A DNA stretch of 64,000 nucleotides from Sulfurimonas sp. HSL3-7 (GTDB lineage Bacteria > Campylobacterota > Campylobacteria > Campylobacterales > Sulfurimonadaceae). The stretch spans positions 1,922,001 through 1,986,000 of the forward strand of contig NZ_CP147919.1 of NCBI RefSeq assembly GCF_039645985.1, read 5' to 3'. The translations under genes were made by a program, and so were the position numbers. Position 1 is the stretch's first letter, and each line of letters starts with the position of its first letter. Positions 26,996 to 37,126 of this stretch are shown piece by piece. The notes under the pieces are model-generated. The model had not been told where the DNA came from, made no database searches, and saw nothing but the letters and a program-made list of their open reading frames with translations.

Positions 26996-28202
26996 TGTCT
27001 ACACTTTTTATTGTATATTGATTTTCCAATTCTACGATTACGAATATAAATAGTAGTAAAAATAATAATGTTTTATTTCTGTATGAGACAAGAGCAAAAT
27101 CCATTAATAGTATAATACCTACTATCGCTAAAAAAATCGTTTTCAAAAAAAAATCTTTCATACGAAGAATTTTCTTAACTAAGAAAAAATATATTGAATA
27201 AAAAATCATCATTCCCACCAATCCTACACCGACCAGTAATTCAATATAGTTGTTATGAGAATACGTATGTGCGAATTCACGAAAATTGTCCAATCCGTAA
27301 CCAAATAAAGGTTTATCTTTAAATAAACCCCATCCTAATTCTATAAAATATTTTCGTTCTCCAGTGCTTCCAAATTTAGTTTGGTGCTGAGATGTAATTT
27401 GAGAGTGAAAATTACTAAATCTTCGTTCTATACCATTAAGAGTATTCATAATATCATCTAAAGTAATAAAGTTATAAATCAACACTATACCAATAATACT
27501 CAGCATGATAAGTTTAAGTACTGTTTTTGGTTTTTTTATGGATTTGATAGATAATATTAAAAAAATGAAGATAAGTAGAAAACCAAAAATAACTCCTTTT
27601 TTCGACAATGTCAGCATTATCATATATGCCGCTAAAAGTATATTGATATATTGGTAATAAAGAAACATTGTGTGGATTTCTTTTTTTTTATGTAAAATTA
27701 CAATACTTGCAAATATTGATGCGATCATAACAATAGCCAATGAGTTGGCATTGCCTACTGTTCCGAAATATCTTTCTCCCCATGCATCTATAATTGGAAA
27801 GGGCGCAGGGATAATTTCAAGTATAAATACATAATTTACAAAAGAGCCTAAAAGAACACCGTATAAAAATGTATTTTGCAGATCGAATTTTTTCATGCTA
27901 TTGTATATAACAAATAAATTGATCAAGATAATAAAAAGTTGAAGACTCCGAAATGATGGATTATCAAAATTAACACCCCACAAGGAACTTGCCAATGCTA
28001 TAAAAAGAAATAAAGCATATACATTGATCATTTCATTAATCTGAAATGTTCTTTTTGTTATAAATAATAAAATAACAAAATTACTAATTACTAATATATT
28101 AACAGAATGCGCAATATATGTATAATTTATGTCAAAAACGATAAAGCATCCAAAATATAACGTTAAAAGGATCGATAAAGATTTAATTAATAGATTTTGC
28201 AT
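26979..28202 (-). CDS. O-antigen ligase / Wzy-type polymerase family membrane protein
   Basis: This is a 407-residue, very hydrophobic protein with about ten to twelve predicted membrane helices. A periplasmic loop carries the Wzy_C/WaaL signature: RKYFIELGWGLFKDKPLFGY, then GLDNFREFAHTYSHNNYIEL, with the conserved His in HNNYIE. In an EPS cluster with a Wzx flippase and Wzc this is most simply the Wzy polymerase; the same fold is used by O-antigen ligases, so the two cannot be separated here. It is very AT-rich, as usual for wzy genes. Confidence 0.82.
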   Translation of the reverse strand: MQNLLIKSLSILLTLYFGCFIVFDINYTYIAHSVNILVISNFVILLFITKRTFQINEMINVYALFLFIALASSLWGVNFDNPSFRSLQLFIILINLFVIYNSMKKFDLQNTFLYGVLLGSFVNYVFILEIIPAPFPIIDAWGERYFGTVGNANSLAIVMIASIFASIVILHKKKEIHTMFLYYQYINILLAAYMIMLTLSKKGVIFGFLLIFIFLILSIKSIKKPKTVLKLIMLSIIGIVLIYNFITLDDIMNTLNGIERRFSNFHSQITSQHQTKFGSTGERKYFIELGWGLFKDKPLFGYGLDNFREFAHTYSHNNYIELLVGVGLVGMMIFYSIYFFLVKKILRMKDFFLKTIFLAIVGIILLMDFALVSYRNKTLLFLLLFIFVIVELENQYTIKSVDNEKKD

Positions 28203-28211
28203 TTCAAAACT

Positions 28212-29228
28212 TCATTTATTTGCTTTTGAACTTTTAAGAATATTTATAAAATGTTCCACTCTCAATATATTGCTAAAGAATTTATTGAACTCCCCTTCTT
28301 CAAATACAAACGTATCATTTTTCAATATATAGCGGCCTGGGATGCCATTTAAATACATTTGAGGACGATCATAAGCGCCAAAATGCGTTTGTAACTCATT
28401 TATAAGATATTCGCCGTTTACTGTTTCAAAAATATCCACAGACATCGAATAGAATCGACCTTGTTCACAAACATCTTTGACTAGACAGAGAAGTTCTCTA
28501 GGCGGATCGACCCATCCAACAGCATCAATACCACTGCCACTTGCAAACTCTCCTTTTAAAAGTTTTTGATGACCAAAATAAGAATCTCCGATTTTTATGA
28601 TTCTCCATTCCCATTTGATTTTATGGTATTCTTGGATAATGACATAGTGCTTTTGAATTGCACCAAAAGCTGGAAACTTTAATCCATTAAGTTTATTGGA
28701 TTTAAAAAAAGGAACTTTCCCAATAGCAAACAAGCTTTGAAATCTACCGAAAACACTTATAATTATTTTTTTGGCATGTTGTTTGTTCTTCACAATTGTC
28801 ACACCAGTTGCGGAAGCACCTACATTGGATTTGAACACAATGGGATAGACGCAGTTCTCAATGTACAATAGTGCATCTTCTTTTCTGGAAAAAACGTTGG
28901 TTTTAGGATGTGGAAAATTCATAATCTCAAGAAAATAAGCCATATTTCTTTTATTTTCGTATATAAACTGTTCATCAAATGAAGGATAAATTGGCTTATT
29001 TAGAAATTTATGAATAAAATATATTTTTTCATCATAAATACTTTTTCTTTCTTGATAGTCGCATGGTGGTCTGCATAAAAATCCATCGCAGTTACTCGAC
29101 CGTACTTTATCTATCCAGTCTGCACATAAGATATCGATAACTTCATAATTAATCTTCAAATACTCACATGCATTGACAAAACGACTATAATGTAATTTAT
29201 CCCACGCTTTTAAAATACCAAGCTTCAT
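28212..29228 (-). CDS. ATP-grasp enzyme of the EPS locus
   Basis: The 338-residue protein has an ATP-grasp layout: an N-terminal alpha/beta domain, a central segment YPIVFKSNVGASATGVTIVK with the ATP-binding Lys and glycine-rich loop, then IIQEYHKIKWEWRIIKIGDS and the metal-binding SVDIFETVNGEYLINELQTH near residue 280-295. ATP-grasp enzymes join a carboxylate to an amine or thiol. In polysaccharide clusters they may attach amino acids to uronic acids or amino sugars, but the substrates here are unknown. It lies between the Wzy-like gene (9 bp away) and a 266-bp gap. Confidence 0.75.
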   Translation of the reverse strand: MKLGILKAWDKLHYSRFVNACEYLKINYEVIDILCADWIDKVRSSNCDGFLCRPPCDYQERKSIYDEKIYFIHKFLNKPIYPSFDEQFIYENKRNMAYFLEIMNFPHPKTNVFSRKEDALLYIENCVYPIVFKSNVGASATGVTIVKNKQHAKKIIISVFGRFQSLFAIGKVPFFKSNKLNGLKFPAFGAIQKHYVIIQEYHKIKWEWRIIKIGDSYFGHQKLLKGEFASGSGIDAVGWVDPPRELLCLVKDVCEQGRFYSMSVDIFETVNGEYLINELQTHFGAYDRPQMYLNGIPGRYILKNDTFVFEEGEFNKFFSNILRVEHFINILKSSKANK

Positions 29229-29494
29229 CCATACCCTTTTTGATTAATTTTTCCTTGAATATTCTTTTATTTAATAAAAAGATTTTGATATTAATAATAA
29301 ATGATTATTGACTATGTACGCCTTAATGGTTGGAAGCATTGATTTCGTCAAATTTCATATTCATAACATCCTGATTAAAGGCATTAAATATTGAAATATC
29401 ATTTACCGACCATAAACGCGGCATAACCTTATTTTTGGTTGTTTATAAGCTTAACCCCCCCACCCCTTCTATTCATTAGTATAATTCGGAAGAA
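29229..29494. other. Intergenic gap with a C7-A-C4 tract
   Basis: No gene is seen. The run of seven C at 29455-29461, followed by A and four C, is conspicuous in this AT-rich region. It lies downstream of the GT2 gene and upstream of the ATP-grasp gene on the minus strand and might be a slippage site, though seven bases is short for phase variation. Confidence 0.5.
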
Positions 29495-30475
29495 TCATTT
29501 TGTATAAATAAATTGATGTAAATATTTTATAAATTTTGGAAATAACCGTAAATAATACAAAATCAAAAACTTAAATGATTTAAAAGCATACAAATTATAA
29601 CTTAATTCTATGTTTTTTCTGAACTCTTTATAAAAATCATTTTTCAAGTAGAGAATTGACATTCTGTAATAATGATTTGATATCCTTTGGTCAAATTCTT
29701 TTTGATAATTAAAATTCAAATATTTATTTAACTCATTTAGTGACTTAATAGAATCATGATGCCATTTTATCTTTCTGTCAATATCAATATTTTTCAATGA
29801 TGTTGACCAGGACCCTTCTACGCCTTGTCTGTAAACCGACATAACCCTGTCTATATACAAAGCACCTCCATTCAGAGCACCTAATACTTGCATATAATAA
29901 TCCCCAACAGTGGTCTCTACAAAAAAATCCGGAAGGTTATCGATTACTTCCCGATGAAAGATGGTTGAAGCGGTAGGGGTAAAGCCACCGCCACCGAGAA
30001 TCACTTCCGAAGTACTGAATATTTTATTTTTATTAGCATGTTTGGCAATAATCTTTCCTGTTTCAGCATTATCGATTCTTGCTTCCGCAGGGTGGAAGCT
30101 CATGTGACAGTCAGGATTTCTTTCCATTAAATCAATTTGAATTTGTAGTTTTTTCGGATCTATCCAGTAATCATCGCCGTCAAGCATGGCGATATATTTT
30201 CCGCTACAGTTTTTCAATGTAGTCATCACATTTTTTTTCCCGCCCATATTTTTTTCATGCAACAAAAGTTTGAGTTTATCAGGATACTTCGCTTTATAGT
30301 CAAGTAAAATCTTGCGAGTATTATCCGGTGAACAATCTTCTCCGACAACTATCTCATACTTGAAGCCCACCTCTTGCATCAGGATGGAATCCAAAGCCTG
30401 TGCAATATATTTTTCATGATTATAAGCTGTCAAGCAGACCGAAACAATGATATCGTCATTTTGATATTCCTGCAT
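29495..30475 (-). CDS. Glycosyltransferase family 2
   Basis: The 326-residue GT-A enzyme has the family-2 N-terminus VSVCLTAYNHEKYIAQALDS, GEDCSPDNTRKILLDY and the metal-binding DxD-type motif in MLDGDDYWIDPKKL. The segment LGGGGFTPTASTIFHREVID probably lines the acceptor site. It likely adds a sugar to the growing EPS unit on the cytoplasmic face. The gene starts 18 bp after the flippase stop and belongs to the same operon. Confidence 0.9.
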   Translation of the reverse strand: MQEYQNDDIIVSVCLTAYNHEKYIAQALDSILMQEVGFKYEIVVGEDCSPDNTRKILLDYKAKYPDKLKLLLHEKNMGGKKNVMTTLKNCSGKYIAMLDGDDYWIDPKKLQIQIDLMERNPDCHMSFHPAEARIDNAETGKIIAKHANKNKIFSTSEVILGGGGFTPTASTIFHREVIDNLPDFFVETTVGDYYMQVLGALNGGALYIDRVMSVYRQGVEGSWSTSLKNIDIDRKIKWHHDSIKSLNELNKYLNFNYQKEFDQRISNHYYRMSILYLKNDFYKEFRKNIELSYNLYAFKSFKFLILYYLRLFPKFIKYLHQFIYTK

Positions 30476-30493
30476 ACCTATCTCTCCTTACTT

Positions 30494-31948
30494 TCAAATG
30501 CTAATTTTTCTTCTTATAACCTGCAACGCCTGGTTTCTGAATGTCATAAAAGGGGCTGTCCGAAAAACTGCACTTGTAAAAAAATACAGAAACGTAAATA
30601 AAAGTCCCTTTATGACGATCAGTAAAATGTTATTTAATTCCAGGTCCGATGTAATATACACAACTAAAATTACTGTGGAAACCGATAGTAACATTTGAAC
30701 GATCATCGGCTTTATAAACTGAAGTACCGACAAATGAATCTCACGCGAAGCAAACAGTGTATTTAATATCACGGACAAAACAGAAACAACGACAAGTCCG
30801 TAAAGATATCCCTCAATCCCCCACAAAAAACCAACATAGAAGTTAATACTAATCAGGATTTTTTTGTAAATCTCCAAACGCAGAAAAGCCTTCGAGTTTC
30901 CTTTGCCTTTCAAAATATTGACTAACAAAGCACTAATGGGATATGCAAACCCGCTGAGCACGAGGATCTTGAAGTACGCAGCTGTGGGAAGCCACTTTTC
31001 CGTAAAAAGCATCACGATCAGCTCTTCTGAGATTAGGTACATACCGCCCAGCAGTAAAAAAAGGATAAAACAGATAACCTCCAACGTTCGAATGGCAATG
31101 TGCTGAAACCGCGGCAGATCATTTTGCACTTTACTCAGGATAGGGAACAGCACGGCCATAATGCTACTGGAAGAGTACGTGACGATCAACCCATCCAAAG
31201 CCTTAGCCTGTTGAAAAAAACCTAATGCTGCCGGCGTGAACAGTTTCCCTATGATGATGATATCAAGACGGGTAAAAATGGTCTCCAACAACCCGGACAA
31301 AAATATACGAAATCCGTATCCCCACAACTGCCGCAAAGCTTTAAAGGAGAACAATAAGGAGGGTGTCCATTGGGATGCAAACCAGATAAAAAGGTTGTAA
31401 AACACCACTCTTGATAGAGCCTGGGCAACCAGGCTCCAGACCCCGGCCCCGTAAAATGCCAAGGCAACACCTGCTATACCACTGAGCAATGCAGACGCGA
31501 AATTGACTTTTGTTAAAGCGGCGTATTTCAACTCTTTACGTAATATATTGGTATGCACACTGCTAAATGCGGTAAAAAAAAACATGATAGACATCACTTG
31601 GACGATCGGGATAAGCTGTTCATTTTTATAGAACTCGCTTACCAGCGTAGCGGAGGAATAAGTGATGATCGTTAAACAGGCACCTACAAAAATATTGAAA
31701 TAAAAGACGGAAGTATAATGGATCGGCAGAACCCTACGGCGCTGGATCAAAGCACCGCCGAGGCCGACATCGGTAAAAACTTTTGCGACAGTAACGATGA
31801 CCATCACCATTGCGACAAGACCAAACGCTGACGGTTCCAGCAGTCGTGCAAGAAAGATCATTACCACAAAGGCGGTTCCGTGCATGGCCATTTTTCCAAA
31901 AAAGTCCCAGAGAAAGGCCGTTGCTCCTTTTGACTTCAGGTTATCCAT
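30494..31948 (-). CDS. Wzx-type lipopolysaccharide/oligosaccharide flippase
   Basis: This is a MOP-superfamily protein of about 484 residues with roughly fourteen hydrophobic helices. The start GATAFLWDFFGKMAMHGTAF and LARLLEPSAFGLVAMVMVIV are typical of WzxC-like polysaccharide transporters, as is VFTDVGLGGALIQRR. It should flip the undecaprenyl-linked EPS unit across the inner membrane for polymerisation. The frame is open to 32002, but the ATG at 31948 has GGAAGGAA upstream and begins with the usual MDNLKSK. The upstream gap holds an rfbA fragment. Confidence 0.9.
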   Translation of the reverse strand: MDNLKSKGATAFLWDFFGKMAMHGTAFVVMIFLARLLEPSAFGLVAMVMVIVTVAKVFTDVGLGGALIQRRRVLPIHYTSVFYFNIFVGACLTIITYSSATLVSEFYKNEQLIPIVQVMSIMFFFTAFSSVHTNILRKELKYAALTKVNFASALLSGIAGVALAFYGAGVWSLVAQALSRVVFYNLFIWFASQWTPSLLFSFKALRQLWGYGFRIFLSGLLETIFTRLDIIIIGKLFTPAALGFFQQAKALDGLIVTYSSSSIMAVLFPILSKVQNDLPRFQHIAIRTLEVICFILFLLLGGMYLISEELIVMLFTEKWLPTAAYFKILVLSGFAYPISALLVNILKGKGNSKAFLRLEIYKKILISINFYVGFLWGIEGYLYGLVVVSVLSVILNTLFASREIHLSVLQFIKPMIVQMLLSVSTVILVVYITSDLELNNILLIVIKGLLFTFLYFFTSAVFRTAPFMTFRNQALQVIRRKISI

Positions 31949-32117
31949 TAAATATAATTCCTTCCATCTACCACTATAGTCGCTATACAAACTCAATGTC
32001 AATTAATGAATTGTTCAAATGTTTATATCATAAAATATCTCTTTACGGTGCACTATTCAGTGAAATTCATTCTCTTGGTTGATTAAGCGTTTGAGACTTC
32101 ACACTAAAACTCTTTAT

Positions 32118-32277
32118 CAACTCTGGCATGCAGATAATCTAACTTCTCTTATACCAGCTAACACCAGCATGGAAAACGGATGCATAAACCATTGGTTTAT
32201 CATAAATCGGCAGCAGTTGCTTTGGCAATAGATTAAAGGCTTGTCCCGCTGTAATCTGCAAGTATGATACCTTTCAC
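32118..32277 (-). pseudogene. Decayed fragment of rfbA
   Basis: Three consecutive frames on the minus strand spell pieces of RfbA in the right order: VKGIILADYSGTSL, then [13 protein letters not shown], then PFSMLVLAGIREV. They match the first 45 or so residues of the intact RfbA encoded at 8750-9622 ([40 protein letters not shown]), with frameshifts and stops between. Only the 5' end remains, so an rfb block probably once stood between the tviB-type gene and wzx and was deleted or displaced. Confidence 0.88.
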
Positions 32278-32279
32278 AA

Positions 32280-33542
32280 TTACAGCCTTCCATCTGACAA
32301 TTCAACATCTAAAAACGATTTGATATCAAAGACAACCTGATGTTCTGACTTATGTATTTCAAGTTTACGAAACGCGTCATGGGAAACTGCAAGTACAATT
32401 GCATCATACGATTCCATGTTCAGACTATCAATCAAATCAACACCGTATTCTCGTTGAACGTCCTCTTTTTCTGCCCATGGGTCATAAATATCTACATAAG
32501 TGCCAAAGTCTTGTAATTCCCGAATCACATCGATCACCCGTGAATTGCGGATATCTGGACAATTCTCTTTAAATGTAATCCCTAGTACAAGGACTTTGGA
32601 ACCTTCAATTTTCTGTCCTTTTTTAATCATCAGTTTAATCACCCGGTTGGCTACATATATTCCCATATTGTCATTGAGCCTACGTCCCGACAGGATAATC
32701 TCGGGGTTGTATCCCACTTCTTGAGCTTTGTAGGTCAGGTAATATGGGTCTACACCTATGCAGTGCCCTCCAACAAGTCCTGGTCTAAATTTTAAAAAAT
32801 TCCATTTAGTTCCAGCTGCCTTTAACACCGCATTAGTGTCAATACTCAACTTGTTAAATATAATAGCTAGTTCATTCATAAAGGCGATATTGATATCACG
32901 TTGAGAGTTTTCAATTACTTTTGCTGCTTCGGCCACTTTAATGCTGGGAGCAAGATGTGTTCCCGCTGTAATAATACTTTTATATAACGAATCAACCTTT
33001 TGTGCAACGTCAGGTGTTGAACCAGAGGTTACTTTCTTTATCTTGGTCACAGTATGTTCTTTGTCCCCCGGATTTATACGTTCCGGCGAATAACCGCAAA
33101 AAAAATCTTTGTTAAAAGTCAAACCGCTGAATTTTTCAAGCACAGGCACACACACTTCTTCCGTTGCACCCGGGTATACTGTCGACTCATAAATAACGAT
33201 ATCATCCTTCTTCAATACTTTGCCTATAGATTCGCTTGCTTTAATTACAGGCATAAGATTCGGACGTTTATGTTCATCCACTGGAGTAGGAACACTGACA
33301 ATATAAAAATTACATACTTTGATATCATCCAGGTTGGTACTGAAAGAGAGTGTGTGATTGGTGATAACATTCGTCAAATCATCATCAGCTATCTCTAACG
33401 TTCTATCATAGCCATTTTGCAATTCATCAACGCGCCATTGCGCAACATCGAAACCAATTGTCTCATATTTTTTACCAAACTCTACCGCTAAAGGTAATCC
33501 TACATAGCCCAAACCGATGATTGCGATTTTAGTATTTTGCAT
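32280..33542 (-). CDS. tviB: UDP-N-acetylhexosamine 6-dehydrogenase (TviB/WbpO type)
   Basis: The nucleotide-sugar dehydrogenase of about 420 residues has the NAD-binding [49 protein letters not shown] and the catalytic Cys in [20 protein letters not shown]. The last motif and [11 protein letters not shown] are typical of the TviB/WbpO branch, which oxidises UDP-GlcNAc or UDP-GalNAc to the uronic acid. The frame is open to 33587, but ATG 33542 has GGAGAG at the right distance. It is the fourth enzyme of the operon's acidic-sugar block. The C-terminus SDGRL ends right before the rfbA fragment. Confidence 0.9.
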   Translation of the reverse strand: MQNTKIAIIGLGYVGLPLAVEFGKKYETIGFDVAQWRVDELQNGYDRTLEIADDDLTNVITNHTLSFSTNLDDIKVCNFYIVSVPTPVDEHKRPNLMPVIKASESIGKVLKKDDIVIYESTVYPGATEEVCVPVLEKFSGLTFNKDFFCGYSPERINPGDKEHTVTKIKKVTSGSTPDVAQKVDSLYKSIITAGTHLAPSIKVAEAAKVIENSQRDINIAFMNELAIIFNKLSIDTNAVLKAAGTKWNFLKFRPGLVGGHCIGVDPYYLTYKAQEVGYNPEIILSGRRLNDNMGIYVANRVIKLMIKKGQKIEGSKVLVLGITFKENCPDIRNSRVIDVIRELQDFGTYVDIYDPWAEKEDVQREYGVDLIDSLNMESYDAIVLAVSHDAFRKLEIHKSEHQVVFDIKSFLDVELSDGRL

Positions 33543-33552
33543 GTTCTCTCCG

Positions 33553-34605
33553 TTACAACTTAAAAAATTCTCTGTACCATGCGACAAAGTTATCTATACC
33601 TTTTTGCACGGGTGTTTCAGGTTTATAATGTAAATCTTCAACCAAATCATCTACATTGGCATAGGTGGCAGGTACGTCACCTGGTTGTAATGGCATCAGA
33701 TTCTTTTCTATTTTTTTCCCTACCGTCTTTTCAATAGCTTCAATAAAATCCATTAATTTCACCGGATTGTTATTACCTATGTTATAGATCTTATATGGAG
33801 CACTTGAACTCGATGGGTCCGGTTTCTTTCCATTCCAGTTAGGGTTACTTTTTGCCGGACTGTCCATAACGCGGACAACGCCCTCAACGATATCATCAAT
33901 GTAGGTAAAGTCACGCAACATATCGCCATTATTAAAGACATCGATTGTTTTATCCTCCAGCGCTGCCTTAGTAAATAAAAACAGTGCCATATCCGGCCTT
34001 CCCCACGGGCCATAAACCGTAAAGAACCTCAATCCTGTCGTCGGAAGGTTATAAAGATGGCTATAAGTATGGGCCATAAGTTCATTACTTTTTTTAGTTG
34101 CAGCATACAAGCTCATAGGATGATCAACATTGCTTGAAGTTGAAAAAGGCATCTGCTCATTTAACCCATACACAGAAGAACTGCTTGCATATGCCAAATG
34201 TTTTACATTATTATGACGGCACCCTTCAAGAATATTTATAAATCCACTAATATTGCTTTCAATATAGGCAAAAGGGTTTTCTATAGAGTAACGCACGCCG
34301 GCTTGCGCTGCCAAGTTTACTACTTTATCAAATTTCTCTTTTTCAAATAACTCCAAAACTGCTTTACGGTCTTCAAGATTGAGCTGCACAAATTTGTAAT
34401 TTGGGTACTTGCTGCTTTGAATAAATTTGGCATACACTATTTTTTCTTTTTCAATGCCTGTTTCTTGCAATCTGCCATACTTTACATTCACATCATAATA
34501 GTCATTAATGCTGTCTAATCCTATGACTTCATCGCCGCGCTCAAGAAGTTTTTTCGCAAGATGAAATCCTATAAATCCTGCAGTTCCTGTCACCAAAATT
34601 TTCAC
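33553..34605 (-). CDS. UDP-glucuronate 4-epimerase
   Basis: The 350-residue extended SDR enzyme has [20 protein letters not shown] at the N-terminus, [17 protein letters not shown] (typical of the GAE/CapI/LspL group), [14 protein letters not shown] and the catalytic Tyr-Lys of [19 protein letters not shown]. It interconverts UDP-glucuronate and UDP-galacturonate, using the product of the ugd gene immediately upstream, whose stop overlaps its start by 4 bp. The pair therefore provides UDP-GlcA and UDP-GalA for the polymer. Confidence 0.9.
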   Translation of the reverse strand: MKILVTGTAGFIGFHLAKKLLERGDEVIGLDSINDYYDVNVKYGRLQETGIEKEKIVYAKFIQSSKYPNYKFVQLNLEDRKAVLELFEKEKFDKVVNLAAQAGVRYSIENPFAYIESNISGFINILEGCRHNNVKHLAYASSSSVYGLNEQMPFSTSSNVDHPMSLYAATKKSNELMAHTYSHLYNLPTTGLRFFTVYGPWGRPDMALFLFTKAALEDKTIDVFNNGDMLRDFTYIDDIVEGVVRVMDSPAKSNPNWNGKKPDPSSSSAPYKIYNIGNNNPVKLMDFIEAIEKTVGKKIEKNLMPLQPGDVPATYANVDDLVEDLHYKPETPVQKGIDNFVAWYREFFKL

Positions 34606-35930
34606 GAACTGACTCCTATCTGAAAATACTCAAAACCCATATCATGCATCCGCTCTTTACTGTACTGGTTACGGCCGTCAAAAAAGACCGCCGATTTAAG
34701 CAGTTTGTGGATCTCGCCGAAATCCGGGCTTCTGAACTCCTGCCACTCTGTCACCAGGATGACGGCATCGGCACCGGTGAGCGCTTCGTATTTGCTGTCA
34801 ACATAACGGACACGCGCATTGCCTTTGAGATAAAAATTCTCCGCCTCATGCCGCGCTTTCGGGTCATACGCGACAATTTCGGCACCGCGGGAAGTAAGTT
34901 CATTTATGATGGTAATGGAGGAAGCTTCGCGCATATCATCGGTCTCCGGCTTGAACGCCAGTCCCCAAACAGCAAAAGTCCTGCCGGAAAGGTCTTCTCC
35001 AAAGCGTCTGATCACCTTGTTTGAGATTACGCTCTTTTGATCGTAGTTGACCGCTTCTACCGCTTCTAGAATGCGCGGGGTATAGCCATGTTTTTTTGCC
35101 GTTTTCGCAAGCGCCTGCACATCTTTCGGGAAACAACTGCCGCCGTAGCCGCTACCCGGGTAGATAAAGCTGTACCCGATACGGGCGTCCGACCCGATAC
35201 CGTTACGGACCTTATTGACATCCGCCCCTACCCGCTCGCAGATATTGGCGATCTCGTTCATAAAGGAGATCTTTGTCGCCAACATGGCATTGGCGGCATA
35301 TTTGGTCATCTCCGCACTTTTTACATCCATTTCAATAAAACGGTCACGCGTTTTCATAAACGGCCCATAAAGTTCGCGCATCATCTGCATCGCTTTGTCA
35401 CTCTCCGCTCCTACAACGACACGGTCTGGCTTCATGAAATCTTCTATCGCCGCGCCTTCCTTTAAGAACTCAGGATTAGAAACTACATCAAACTTCAGAT
35501 CGCTTCCGCGTCTGTCAAGCTCAGCCTGAACAGCCGCTTGTACCTTATCTGCCGTTCCTACCGGAACCGTGGATTTATCAACGATGACCATGTAGTGCTG
35601 CATATGTTCACCGATGCTTTTGGCAACGGAGAGAACATACTGCAGATCGGCACTGCCGTCTTCGCCCATCGGCGTGCCCACCGCGATAAAAATGATATCT
35701 GTATTTGCAACTGCTTCCGCGACATCTGTTGTAAAACTGAGACTGCCGTTTTTATGGTTTTTCAATACCATCTCTTCAAGACCCGGCTCATAGATCGGGA
35801 TGATGCCGTTTTTCAGGTTTTCTATTTTTTTCTTGTCGATATCCACACAGATGGTACTGTTACCCATCTGCGCGAAACAAGTTCCACTCACCAGGCCTAC
35901 ATAGCCTGTCCCGATAACACTGATTTTCAT
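34602..35930 (-). CDS. ugd: UDP-glucose 6-dehydrogenase
   Basis: The 442-residue enzyme has [20 protein letters not shown], the sequence [35 protein letters not shown] and the catalytic Cys in [20 protein letters not shown], all diagnostic of UDP-glucose dehydrogenases. It makes UDP-glucuronate with two NAD+. Its start overlaps the wecC stop by 4 bp and its stop overlaps the epimerase start, so the three genes are translationally coupled. Confidence 0.95.
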   Translation of the reverse strand: MKISVIGTGYVGLVSGTCFAQMGNSTICVDIDKKKIENLKNGIIPIYEPGLEEMVLKNHKNGSLSFTTDVAEAVANTDIIFIAVGTPMGEDGSADLQYVLSVAKSIGEHMQHYMVIVDKSTVPVGTADKVQAAVQAELDRRGSDLKFDVVSNPEFLKEGAAIEDFMKPDRVVVGAESDKAMQMMRELYGPFMKTRDRFIEMDVKSAEMTKYAANAMLATKISFMNEIANICERVGADVNKVRNGIGSDARIGYSFIYPGSGYGGSCFPKDVQALAKTAKKHGYTPRILEAVEAVNYDQKSVISNKVIRRFGEDLSGRTFAVWGLAFKPETDDMREASSITIINELTSRGAEIVAYDPKARHEAENFYLKGNARVRYVDSKYEALTGADAVILVTEWQEFRSPDFGEIHKLLKSAVFFDGRNQYSKERMHDMGFEYFQIGVSS

Positions 35931-37126
35931 TTATTCACCCCGCAAAAATCCAAAACAATTTTATACTCAGTATTCAAATTACCGAACTCTTTATGCGACA
36001 CTAAAAACACCACAATATCTGCTTCGTTGACAGCTTGTTCAAAATCAACCAGTGTAAACTCATCGGACTTATGGATGTTGGGTTCAACGGCCAAAACATC
36101 AAGATTCTCGGAAACAAGCCTTCTTGTAATATAAAGAGCCGGGGACTCCCTCAAATCGTCGATATTCGGCTTGAACGCAAGCCCCATACATGCAATTTTC
36201 GCCTCTGAGCCATGTTCTTTTTCATACGTCAATGCGGCATTTTTAATCTTTTCTATTACCCACTCGGTTTTATACATATTTACTTCTCTTGCCGTACGGA
36301 TCATCTTCGCATCTTTTCCGCCTTTATGCACAATAAACCAAGGGTCAACCGCGATACAGTGTCCCCCTACTCCTGCTCCCGGTCTGAGAATATTGACCCT
36401 TGGATGACGGTTTGCAAGCGCGATCAGTTCCCATACGTCAATACCGAATTTATCACATAGTATAGAAAGTTCATTGGCAAATGCGATATTGGTATCACGG
36501 AAGCTGTTCTCGGTCAATTTTGCCATCTCTGCCGTTTTGGCGTCGGTTTGCAACACTTCACCGTCAACAAACGTCTTATAAAATGCAGCCGTCACTTTGG
36601 TGGCTTCCGGTGTAATACCCCCGACAATCCGATCATTCGCAACCAGTTCCTGCATAATCTGCCCGGGCAGTACCCTTTCCGGACAATGGGCTATATAGAT
36701 ACTTGAAATGTCAACGCCGTTTTGCTCCAAAACTTCGGCTACCTTCTCCGTTGTACCGACTGGCGATGTTGATTCCAGAATGACGATATTTCCGGCTTTG
36801 ACATAGGGCGCAATCGACTTCGTGGCATCGATCACAAAATCGATATTCGGTACAAACCCCTCGTAAAAAGGTGTCGGAACGGCAATAATGAAGATATCGG
36901 ACTCCTTAGGCAGGGTATCCGCTTCCAATCGACCCGAATTGACGGCGGAACGGACAAATGTGTCTAGTCCGGGTTCAACAATATGAATCTTTCCGTGGTT
37001 GATCGTGTCAACCGTACTTTGTATGATCTCGACTCCGTGGACTTTATACCCCCGGTTTGACAACAATGCCGCTGTCGGCAAACCGATATAGCCTAATCCT
37101 ACAACACAGATTGTTTTATTTCGCAT
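35927..37126 (-). CDS. wecC: UDP-N-acetyl-D-mannosamine dehydrogenase
   Basis: The 399-residue nucleotide-sugar dehydrogenase has [59 protein letters not shown] and the catalytic Cys of [17 protein letters not shown], which is the WecC pattern. It converts UDP-ManNAc made by WecB, encoded directly upstream with a one-base overlap, into UDP-ManNAcA. The start is the ATG next to the wecB stop. Confidence 0.93.
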   Translation of the reverse strand: MRNKTICVVGLGYIGLPTAALLSNRGYKVHGVEIIQSTVDTINHGKIHIVEPGLDTFVRSAVNSGRLEADTLPKESDIFIIAVPTPFYEGFVPNIDFVIDATKSIAPYVKAGNIVILESTSPVGTTEKVAEVLEQNGVDISSIYIAHCPERVLPGQIMQELVANDRIVGGITPEATKVTAAFYKTFVDGEVLQTDAKTAEMAKLTENSFRDTNIAFANELSILCDKFGIDVWELIALANRHPRVNILRPGAGVGGHCIAVDPWFIVHKGGKDAKMIRTAREVNMYKTEWVIEKIKNAALTYEKEHGSEAKIACMGLAFKPNIDDLRESPALYITRRLVSENLDVLAVEPNIHKSDEFTLVDFEQAVNEADIVVFLVSHKEFGNLNTEYKIVLDFCGVNK

